From: Ustilago trichophora | Taxonomy: Eukaryota; Basidiomycota; Ustilaginomycetes; Ustilaginales; Ustilaginaceae | Direction: 5' to 3' | Length of the DNA stretch: 64,000 bases | Assembly: GCA_900323505.1 (NCBI GenBank) | Contig: OOIN01000011.1 | Location: 434,001-498,000, forward strand | Shown: positions 21,440 through 29,440 of the stretch, one piece after another | Position numbering within the stretch: the stretch's first letter is position 1 | How the letters are laid out: each line of letters begins with the position of its first letter | The notes under the pieces: generated by a model | Database searches by the model: none | The model's input: the letters and a program-made list of their open reading frames with translations, nothing else | What the model was told of the DNA's origin: nothing | Program-made: the position numbers and the translations under genes

Positions 21440-24400
21440 ATGAATCAAGTCTCTGTTCAGCATTCGCAACGTACAAGAAGCAAACCCGACAATATCGCAA
21501 GCACCAGCAATGCAGTTACTCGGACTGATCGCAAGCGACCTTCTTTGAATCCTTTCACATCTCCCGCCAAGAGATCTGCAAAAGTTTCTGATTCCACAGG
21601 TCCAAGGAAACTAGCTAGTTCGGCGGTACTCCGGGCCCTGTTCGAATCGGGCGACGAGCTCGATCGAGAAAAGGACAATCTCGCCATGTCGGACTCAGAG
21701 ACCGGATCAGACTCCTTCTACGATGCGCAAAACCCAGACCCCTTTGACGACACCCCTGGCTCGTCTCAAGGCACTGAAAGGTCGACGCCCCCTTCAGCAG
21801 GCATCACGGGGAAAGCACCTGCCTGGATGCTGTTCCGCGAAGAGTCTCCGGACCGCATATTTCTGCCCATCCCCAAGCCCGTTCGTAGGCAAGCAACACA
21901 GGTCAAGCCGGAACCCGAGGAGCTGGATGTGCATACTAAACTCGCTCCAGCTGACAGCACAAATGACGTCCAAGCTAACACTAACGCTGTTCCCTCTCTT
22001 CGAGCTCACCCCGGCAACGTTGCCCCTTTCATCGTGATCGAAACCCACATGCGAGTCAAGATCATGCAAAGCCAGCCAGACGGTAAGCTCTCCGTGCCGT
22101 GGGGCGTCCAATACTACCTCGCCTCACTCGTCTCATTTGGTCTCTTCAGCCTCGACGAGCTCATATTCAATACCGGTATCAATGCTCTTCGCTCCAACTC
22201 CAACGCCGAATCCATTTGTGCTCTGTTTGACCCCACGAACCAGGATAAGCTCTGGGAATCTCGCACCGATACCGCCATCATGGCGAGGCGCGCCACCGAC
22301 CGCGAGCGTCAAGTCTTCGCCGAACTCGATCGAGAGGCAGAGATTCGAGCTGACTCGCTTCTCAACGGTGTTATTGGGCCCCCTGGCGAGGAGATGCGCT
22401 CGTTCGGCGGCCGAGTCCTCTTTGAAGGTCGCATCATGTGCTCCCCGAACGAGGAACGTCCGCAAATTGGAAAGCGTCGCAAACATCGCCTTTTCTCCGT
22501 CCAGCTTCTACCGCCCAAACTTGGCGGAAGCTGTCGTTTCTCCCGACGTTTCGGTAGCCAGAGTATCCTTCGGCTTAAGATGGACATTGCGATGGCCAGA
22601 GATGCCAGGAGGTTTGCCGTCCACCCCAAAACGCGAGAGGTTCAGCAAGAGATCTCAGACTTTTTCTCCCAGACAGTGCACATCATGGGCCGCAAGTATC
22701 GTCCGTTCATCTGCAAGGACGAGACCATCTTTTACCTCTGGGTCGGCTCCCCACCCAACTGTCCCGATCAGCCCGACTTTGACTGCATCTGGGACTTCAT
22801 CAACCACCACGCTCCCTTCGCTCAGAACGGCCGCTCGCAACTGGGCAAATTCATCCAGCGAATCCTTCTCGGTCTATCTACCTCGGTCCCCGCTTCTGTC
22901 ATAGACGACATTGCCTACGAACCAGACATCTTTGGCGATCCTGACGCGGCGACAGGTAAAAAGATGGAGATGACCGACGGTGCCGCATCCGTGTCGCTTG
23001 CCGTCGCCAGGGACATTGCCCAAAATTTGGGCTACGACTCTATTCCGTCGGCATTTCAGGGACGAATTGCTGGATCCAAAGGAGTGTGGTATATCGATCC
23101 TGCTGCGGAACGTGCGCTGCCCGGTGAGCAAGCCAAACGCTGGATCAAGATCCGTGACTCGCAGAAGAAGATCCACTATCCAGAAGGCCAAGATCTGGAC
23201 CTGAGCCAGCTTGTGATCGATTTACTTGGGCCGTCTCGACTCTTTGCGCCATCGACCCTATCCAAGCAAATCATCCTTGTACTGCAAAGCAACGGCGTCC
23301 CCATCGGCACATTTGCCGACATGCAGCGTGCTGAACTGCAAAAGGTTGCTGACGAAATATCCAACTGGGAGGGACCCGATGCAAGCGTCTGCATGCGACT
23401 GGCCACCGTCGTCGAACGTCTTTGCAAAGTCGAATCGTTGAGGGCCAAGCGCAGCACCGAGTCTGCCGAGCATCGTGCCCAAGGCATGGAATCGCAGATT
23501 GGCAAGAACAGCGCTGATAGTGATCGTGCCCTCGGTGACGATGATCGAGAGATCTTTTTCGGCCAGGACGGACGCCATATCTGGAATGGCAAGCCTCTGT
23601 CGAAGCACGAATGCGCCTACGAGATGCTTCTGTCTGGCTTTCATCCGAAATCGTGTCCATACCTGGCCGAATTGCTGGTCGATATTGCGGATCTGGCCAT
23701 GAAGAGGGTCATCAAGCGCTTCGCCATTCCCGTCGCACGCAGCGCCGAAGCCATGGTCATCCCGGACCCGACTGGCACCTTGGAAGAAGGGGAGATCCAG
23801 TTTCGCTTCAGTGGCGATGCCGTCCTAGACCCAGACACGAGGCTTCGTCTGCGACACGTTCCCGAAGGGGAGGTGCTCGTTACTCGGCACCCTTGCTTGC
23901 TGCCTACCGACATCCGCAAGGTGCGAGCGGTGGTACGCCCTGAACTAAGCCTCTACCAAGACGTAATTGTCTTCTCCACCAAGGGCCAGCGACCGCTCGC
24001 CTCACTTCTGAGTGGTGGTGACTACGATGGCGACTTGATCCGCGTGTTTTGGGAACCAAAGCTAGTCGAACCTTTTGAGAACTCGGACGTCAGCTATGCC
24101 GACTGTCCGTTCGAGATCAGTGACGTCTTCGACAGATCGGCAGAGACTGTTGCTGATTTTGTTGAGCAGCATGAAGGAAAGAACAAGGAAGAGCGAGACC
24201 GCGTGCTGATTAAGGAGCTAGTTGCGGGTGCCTTTGAACCAGCGGTGCGAGGTCTTTATGGTATCATGCACTTGTACGCCGCGTGGCAATTTGGCATCTG
24301 GAGTCCCGAAGCGATCGAGCTGGCCCACAAGTTCTGTCAGTGCATGGATAGCCAAAAGACGGGCCTGACACTCAAAGCCAGAGTTCGGATCGAAGACAGC

Positions 24401-25384
24401 AAGCTGTACATGGGCGATTTGCCCGAGTGGGCCTACGACGCGAACGACGAAACGGATCCGCGCGACTGGCTCGCTATGGATGACGGCAGATCGACTCTCA
24501 CTGCACGTAAGAACAAGGACCGACCCAAATCGGTTCTCTGCGCTCTGTGGGCCGAAGGGAAGGCGGAGATGGGCAAGCTCAAGCTGCGACTGCAGAACGA
24601 AACAGAAAAGCTCCGAGGAGTCGAAGACACGACGATCTCGGGCGTCTGGAAGGAGGCAGAGAAGCTAGGACAGATCTCGGCAGAAGAGAGGGAGGCGATT
24701 CGAAGCCACGTCAAGGTGATGGAGGAAAGCTTTCTACGTACCAACATGAGCACTCGACAGGCGATCGAGGCACGAACGCGCGAGCAACGCAGGGGCGAAC
24801 CCTCAAGGAAAGCCAGTCTCAAAGACAGCGCGCAGCGGTCAAAGGGGATGCCGTTGCGACGAGTGCGTTCCGAAGCTAAGCCTGCTCTGCTGAGCCGACA
24901 ATCTGTCAGCCAACGAATGGCAGGAGCGGCGAGCTCGAGTGCCGTGGACGACCTGAACAGCAGCGACATGCTTGAACGGCTCGACGAGACAATTGAAGTA
25001 CCGGCGATCCTAGGATCAGCGAGCGAAGTGGCGGCGCGATTCTGTCAATGGCCAAGAGCGTTTGAAAAGGAGCACATTGCCAAAAAGGATCGTTATGCGG
25101 TTCACAGGCTGGCTATGCTGCGCGCTTCGTATGCGTACTCGATCACGTACGCTTGTCGGCCACGCTTTGCCTTTGAAATGGCCTGGCGATGGATCATGAG
25201 CATCAAGGCGGAAGCGTCGGGCGATGCAGCTACCACGACCAACGGCGGGCGAAGATTGCAGGAAAAAGCACAAGGTATGGGCAGTATGCAGGTGCCATAC
25301 TCAACTCTGGACTTGTTGGGTTTACGCAAGAAGCTCATCCATCGTAACTTTGAGATGTCTCAGGGGCGTGGAGTGGAGATCTAA
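21440..25384 (+). CDS. Cellular RNA-dependent RNA polymerase (RNA silencing), 1314 aa
   Basis: This is a eukaryotic cellular RdRP of the QDE-1/Rdp1 family, which copies single-stranded RNA into double-stranded RNA for Dicer in RNA silencing. The diagnostic catalytic loop is LLSGGDYDGDLIRVFW, with DYDGD at about residues 861-865; these Asp residues hold the catalytic magnesium in this two-barrel polymerase family. Other family blocks are present: RHPCLLPTDIRKVRAVVRPE (about 815-835), DVIVFSTKGQRPLASLLSGG just before the loop, and downstream helices with KTGLTLKARV. The RdRP domain spans roughly residues 190-1020. The first 180 residues and the 1080-1200 region are Ser- and charge-rich and likely flexible. 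The length is within the range of fungal RdRPs and the frame is intact, so the gene appears functional. U. maydis is known to lack RdRP, Dicer and Argonaute, whereas U. hordei and S. reilianum retain them. Confidence 0.93.
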   Translation: MNQVSVQHSQRTRSKPDNIASTSNAVTRTDRKRPSLNPFTSPAKRSAKVSDSTGPRKLASSAVLRALFESGDELDREKDNLAMSDSETGSDSFYDAQNPDPFDDTPGSSQGTERSTPPSAGITGKAPAWMLFREESPDRIFLPIPKPVRRQATQVKPEPEELDVHTKLAPADSTNDVQANTNAVPSLRAHPGNVAPFIVIETHMRVKIMQSQPDGKLSVPWGVQYYLASLVSFGLFSLDELIFNTGINALRSNSNAESICALFDPTNQDKLWESRTDTAIMARRATDRERQVFAELDREAEIRADSLLNGVIGPPGEEMRSFGGRVLFEGRIMCSPNEERPQIGKRRKHRLFSVQLLPPKLGGSCRFSRRFGSQSILRLKMDIAMARDARRFAVHPKTREVQQEISDFFSQTVHIMGRKYRPFICKDETIFYLWVGSPPNCPDQPDFDCIWDFINHHAPFAQNGRSQLGKFIQRILLGLSTSVPASVIDDIAYEPDIFGDPDAATGKKMEMTDGAASVSLAVARDIAQNLGYDSIPSAFQGRIAGSKGVWYIDPAAERALPGEQAKRWIKIRDSQKKIHYPEGQDLDLSQLVIDLLGPSRLFAPSTLSKQIILVLQSNGVPIGTFADMQRAELQKVADEISNWEGPDASVCMRLATVVERLCKVESLRAKRSTESAEHRAQGMESQIGKNSADSDRALGDDDREIFFGQDGRHIWNGKPLSKHECAYEMLLSGFHPKSCPYLAELLVDIADLAMKRVIKRFAIPVARSAEAMVIPDPTGTLEEGEIQFRFSGDAVLDPDTRLRLRHVPEGEVLVTRHPCLLPTDIRKVRAVVRPELSLYQDVIVFSTKGQRPLASLLSGGDYDGDLIRVFWEPKLVEPFENSDVSYADCPFEISDVFDRSAETVADFVEQHEGKNKEERDRVLIKELVAGAFEPAVRGLYGIMHLYAAWQFGIWSPEAIELAHKFCQCMDSQKTGLTLKARVRIEDSKLYMGDLPEWAYDANDETDPRDWLAMDDGRSTLTARKNKDRPKSVLCALWAEGKAEMGKLKLRLQNETEKLRGVEDTTISGVWKEAEKLGQISAEEREAIRSHVKVMEESFLRTNMSTRQAIEARTREQRRGEPSRKASLKDSAQRSKGMPLRRVRSEAKPALLSRQSVSQRMAGAASSSAVDDLNSSDMLERLDETIEVPAILGSASEVAARFCQWPRAFEKEHIAKKDRYAVHRLAMLRASYAYSITYACRPRFAFEMAWRWIMSIKAEASGDAATTTNGGRRLQEKAQGMGSMQVPYSTLDLLGLRKKLIHRNFEMSQGRGVEI

Positions 25385-26096
25385 ACGCCATGGGCACCGG
25401 TCGCTCAACGCTGTTTTGTTCCAGCGCATCTTTCCTTTTCCTCCTACCATCAACGTTAGAGATCTGGTATGATGGAGTCCAAATTGGACCAGAAGAAGCA
25501 TCGTTCTCGAAATGACAACAACCTTGTAAACATGTTGAAAAGAATACACACATCGTAAAGAAAAGCAGCCCGATTTTCCCGATCTATAACAACACTACTG
25601 TATCTGAGTCTGATATCGCCAACTGCGAATGGGGAGCGTCGGATTTGGCTATCTATACAACCATTCGCGATAAAAAATCCACATCGCAGTGGGCTGCCTC
25701 CTGAATTTTCAGGGCTTGCAGAGCGCGAAGTATGAGAAAGCAAATACAAATTTTGACAAAAAAAAAAGGGCACATTTTGAAAGATCAAGAAGAAGACATC
25801 AACCACAAACGGACTTTTTCCGATTGCCCCGCTCAATCCCGCCGTTGTGGGCTCGTGTGGCTCTTTCTTCTCGTCGGACAGCTGACTCGTTGTTCTCTCC
25901 TCATTCTGACACCATCCCTACACCTCTCTCTCTCTCTCTCTCCTTTGTTCGCACATCATCGCATCTTGCCCAATCGGCACTTGGACTCAGCTTTGCAGTC
26001 AATAGTCAGGCAAGGCAGCGCTGCTTCTCCCTCTCGGCAACTCATCCGTGACGACCGTTGCTAAGCACGGGGGTGTGTTTGTGTTCATCAATCACC
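25385..26096. other. Intergenic region and leader of the aconitase gene
   Basis: No gene is seen. The final 200 bases are CT-rich, with a CT microsatellite near 25924-25943, as in other leaders in this window. An in-frame upstream ATG at 26058 could add 13 residues to aconitase but lacks presequence character. Confidence 0.55.
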
Positions 26097-29000
26097 ATGA
26101 TCGCATCGCTCGCTCGTGTTCAGAGAGGCCGCAATGGCCTCTCGGCCGCTCACAAGGCCATCGGTGCCACACGCACCCTCGCTACTCCTGCCGCCGACGG
26201 CCGTGTCCCCACCTTCCACCCATCGCGTGTCCCACCATACACAGAGCTGCTCGCCAACCTCGAAACTGTTCGAGCACAGCTCAACCGCCCACTCACACTC
26301 TCGGAAAAGATTCTCTACTCGCATCTCCGCAACCCCGAGCAGGACTTGGCTGGCGTCGGTGCTGATGTTTCGGCAATTCGTGGCAAAAAGTACCTCAAGC
26401 TCAAGATCGACCGTCTCGCCATGCAGGATGCTTCCGCCCAGATGGCTTTGCTTCAGTTCATGACCTGTGGTCTTCCCCGTACTGCTATTCCTTCCAGTGT
26501 CCACTGTGATCACTTGATCCAGGCTTACGAGGGTGCCGAGGCCGATCTCAAGCGCTCCATCGCTTCCAACCAGGAGGTCTTTGCTTTCCTCGAGTCCGCT
26601 TCCAAAAAGTACGGTATCGAGTTCTGGGGTCCCGGCTCCGGTATCATCCACCAGATCGTTCTCGAAAACTACGCCGCTCCCGGTCTCCTTATGCTCGGCA
26701 CCGACTCTCACACTCCCAACGCTTCCGGTCTCGGCTGTCTCGCCATCGGTGTCGGAGGTGCTGATGCCGTCGACGCCATGACCAACACCCCTTGGGAACT
26801 CATGGCACCCAAGGTGCTCGGTGTCCACCTCAAGGGAGAGCTCAGCCCCTGGTGCACACCCAAGGATGTCATCCTCCACCTCGCCGGCAAGCTCACCGTA
26901 CGCGGCGGTACCGGCAAGATCGTCGAATACTCTGGTCCTGGTCTCCAGACCCTTCCCGCTACCGGTCTCGCCACCATGTCCAACATGGGTGCCGAGGTTG
27001 GCGCCACCACCTCCGCCTTCCCCTTCACCCCCGCAATGGGCTCCTACCTGGAGGCTACTGGCCGTGCCGAGGTGGCTCGCGCTGCTGAGCGTGCTGCTGG
27101 TCAAGGCTTCCTTGCTGCCGACGAGGGTGCCGAATATGACGAGCGCATCGAGATCAACCTCTCCGACCTCGAGCCTTGCCTCAACGGCCCCTTCACCCCC
27201 GATCTCAGCACGCCTCTCTCCGAGTTTGTCAACAAGGCCAAGTCGGATGCCCGCGACCACCCCGTCGAGCTCAGTGCCGCTCTTATTGGCAGTTGCACCA
27301 ACTCGTCCTACGCCGACATGGCTCGCTGCGCCTCGCTCGCTCAGCAGGCCCGCGATCGTGGTATGAAGGTCAAGTCCAGCTTCGACGTCACTCCCGGTTC
27401 CGAACAGGTTCGTGCCACCGTTGAGCGCGATGGCATCCAGCAAGTCTTGACCGACGTCGGCGGTCGTGTTCTTGCCAACGCTTGCGGTCCCTGCATTGGT
27501 CAGTGGAACCGCAAGGAGCTCCAGGGCGAGGACAATGTGATCCTCACCTCGTTCAACCGTAACTTCCGAGGACGTAACGACGGCAACTCCAAGACCTGGA
27601 ACTTGCTCGCTTCGCCCGAGATCGTCACTGCTATGGCCTTTGCCGGTCGTCTCGACTTCAACCCTATGACCGACAGCCTCACCGCTCCCGATGGCAAGCC
27701 ATTCAAGTTTGAGCCCCCCAAGAGCGACGTGCTCCCCGCCAGCGGTTTTGCTCAAGGTGATATTGACTACCTCCCCACCCCCATGCCCGAGCCTCAGCCC
27801 GATACCGAGGTGCTCATCAGCCCCACCTCGGCCCGTCTTGAGCCCCTCGAGCCCTTCTCCAGCCCCTTTGCCGCTACTGCTGCCCAGGGCAAGTACGAGC
27901 TCCCTTCCATGCGCTGCCTCCTCCGTATCAAGGGCAAGTGCACCACCGACCACATCTCGGCCGCCGGTCCATGGCTCAAGTACAAGGGCCATCTCTCCAA
28001 TTTGGCCGAGAACACCCTGATCGGCGCCACCAACGATGAGTTTGACGCTGTCAACGTCGCCCAGGACTACGAGACTGGCAAGCAGGACACCATTCCCGGT
28101 GTGGCCAAGATCTACAAGTCCCGCCAGCAGCCCTGGATGATGGTCGCCGACCACAACTACGGTGAGGGATCGGCTCGTGAGCACGCCGCTCTTCAGCCCC
28201 GATTCTACGGCTGCAACCTCATTGTGTCTCGCAGCATCGCCCGTATTGCGGAGACCAACCTGCGCAAGCAGGGTGTCCTGACACTGCTGTTTGAGAACGA
28301 GGACGACTATCTCAAGATCGGCTCGGGTGACCTTGTCGAGACGATCAACCTGACTGACCTCATCAAGCCCGGCGGAGATCTGAGCACGCAGGTCAAGCTG
28401 CGCGTCACCAAGTTTGACCAGGACGGCAAGACGGTCAAGGAGACCTTTGAGCTTCCTACCAAGCACTCATTGAGTGCTGCGCACTTGGACTGGATTCGCG
28501 CTGGTTCGGCGCTGAACCTGATCCGTGAGCAGGCTGCTTCCTCCGCTGCTGCTGCTGCTGGTGGAGTTTCGGGTGCCTTCGCCGCTGCTGCCGGCGCTGC
28601 CAAGTCTGCCGCCAACAAGATCGCCTCTCTTGGTGGTGTTCGAGGCTACGCCACTGCTGCCAAGCCCGCAGGCGGCTCGCGTAACCCCAACGACCCAAAC
28701 TACGTTCCCCCCGCCGCGGACCCACGCACCGAGTCGATTCGCAAGATCGTCTACCCCCCACCCCCCGTTTCTGCCAAGGACAAGGCCGCGCACGCCGCCA
28801 CCTCCGCCTCGGCCATCCTCCCCTTTGGCGAGGCATCCGAGGAGATTCACTCCACCATCACCCGCGCCTGGCTCCTCTTCCAGCGCACACAGCGAGAGGA
28901 ACTGGCCTCCCGTCTCAACGCCAAGCAGGCTCGTTTGAGGGAGGCCTTGGAAGACCTGCGTGCCGAAGACCCTAGGCTCTATGCTGCTGCTACCTACAGA

Positions 29001-29237
29001 GTCGCCCCCAACAAGAGGTCGCCCAAGGAGCACAGGAAGTTGGTAGAACTCGGATTGGTCACCCTTCCAGGTGCACAGCAGAAGGCAGATGCACCTACGG
29101 GTGCCGAGGCGAGGCGACTGGTCAAGGCCGTTGCAGGAGGTGCTAGGTTGGAAGGGTTGTTCCCAAGGGAGATGCGTGTGCCCACAGCTACGCCCCCAAA
29201 GAAGGTTTGGCCTACTCACGAGCCTAGTCAGCTCTAA
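26097..29237 (+). CDS. Mitochondrial aconitase with C-terminal mL40-like extension, 1046 aa
   Basis: The first about 812 residues are a complete aconitase, converting citrate to isocitrate through a [4Fe-4S] cluster in the mitochondrial matrix. The three cluster cysteines are Cys400 (in SCTN) and Cys463/Cys466 (in CGPC). The N terminus (MIASLARVQRGRNGLSAAHKA) is a basic, acid-free targeting sequence, which decides the start at 26097 over the upstream ATG at 26058. The aconitase fold ends near HLDWIRAGSALNLI. An Ala-rich linker follows, then GGVRGYATAAKP (Arg849-Tyr851), which resembles a matrix-peptidase site. The last about 170 residues (from DPRTESIRKIVYP through RAWLLFQRTQREELASRL to FPREMRVPTATPPKKVW) resemble fungal mitochondrial ribosomal protein mL40 (MRPL28). 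S. pombe Aco2 is a known aconitase-ribosomal protein (bL21) fusion. The aconitase call is certain; the mL40 call is made from remembered family patterns. Confidence 0.93.
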   Translation: MIASLARVQRGRNGLSAAHKAIGATRTLATPAADGRVPTFHPSRVPPYTELLANLETVRAQLNRPLTLSEKILYSHLRNPEQDLAGVGADVSAIRGKKYLKLKIDRLAMQDASAQMALLQFMTCGLPRTAIPSSVHCDHLIQAYEGAEADLKRSIASNQEVFAFLESASKKYGIEFWGPGSGIIHQIVLENYAAPGLLMLGTDSHTPNASGLGCLAIGVGGADAVDAMTNTPWELMAPKVLGVHLKGELSPWCTPKDVILHLAGKLTVRGGTGKIVEYSGPGLQTLPATGLATMSNMGAEVGATTSAFPFTPAMGSYLEATGRAEVARAAERAAGQGFLAADEGAEYDERIEINLSDLEPCLNGPFTPDLSTPLSEFVNKAKSDARDHPVELSAALIGSCTNSSYADMARCASLAQQARDRGMKVKSSFDVTPGSEQVRATVERDGIQQVLTDVGGRVLANACGPCIGQWNRKELQGEDNVILTSFNRNFRGRNDGNSKTWNLLASPEIVTAMAFAGRLDFNPMTDSLTAPDGKPFKFEPPKSDVLPASGFAQGDIDYLPTPMPEPQPDTEVLISPTSARLEPLEPFSSPFAATAAQGKYELPSMRCLLRIKGKCTTDHISAAGPWLKYKGHLSNLAENTLIGATNDEFDAVNVAQDYETGKQDTIPGVAKIYKSRQQPWMMVADHNYGEGSAREHAALQPRFYGCNLIVSRSIARIAETNLRKQGVLTLLFENEDDYLKIGSGDLVETINLTDLIKPGGDLSTQVKLRVTKFDQDGKTVKETFELPTKHSLSAAHLDWIRAGSALNLIREQAASSAAAAAGGVSGAFAAAAGAAKSAANKIASLGGVRGYATAAKPAGGSRNPNDPNYVPPAADPRTESIRKIVYPPPPVSAKDKAAHAATSASAILPFGEASEEIHSTITRAWLLFQRTQREELASRLNAKQARLREALEDLRAEDPRLYAAATYRVAPNKRSPKEHRKLVELGLVTLPGAQQKADAPTGAEARRLVKAVAGGARLEGLFPREMRVPTATPPKKVWPTHEPSQL

Positions 29238-29440
29238 AAAAGAGTCACACACATTCTCTTTCCTACACACGCCCACCGTTCTTTGTAAGTTACTCTTAGT
29301 TTCTCCGCTTGCTCATACACACGTTGCTCAAATCTGCCTGTTCCCGCATCGGTGTGATTGTGAACGAAAAGAGCGCTTTGCTTTCTCAATGTCTCCCATG
29401 TGTCACAAGTATGGAAGTGCAGTCGTGAGAGGCGGACGAT

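Noticed and set aside
26088..28466. 792-codon open frame antisense to aconitase
   Set aside because: It mirrors the aconitase frame, whose strong bias to C- and G-ending codons suppresses antisense stops. Its translation has no recognisable domain.
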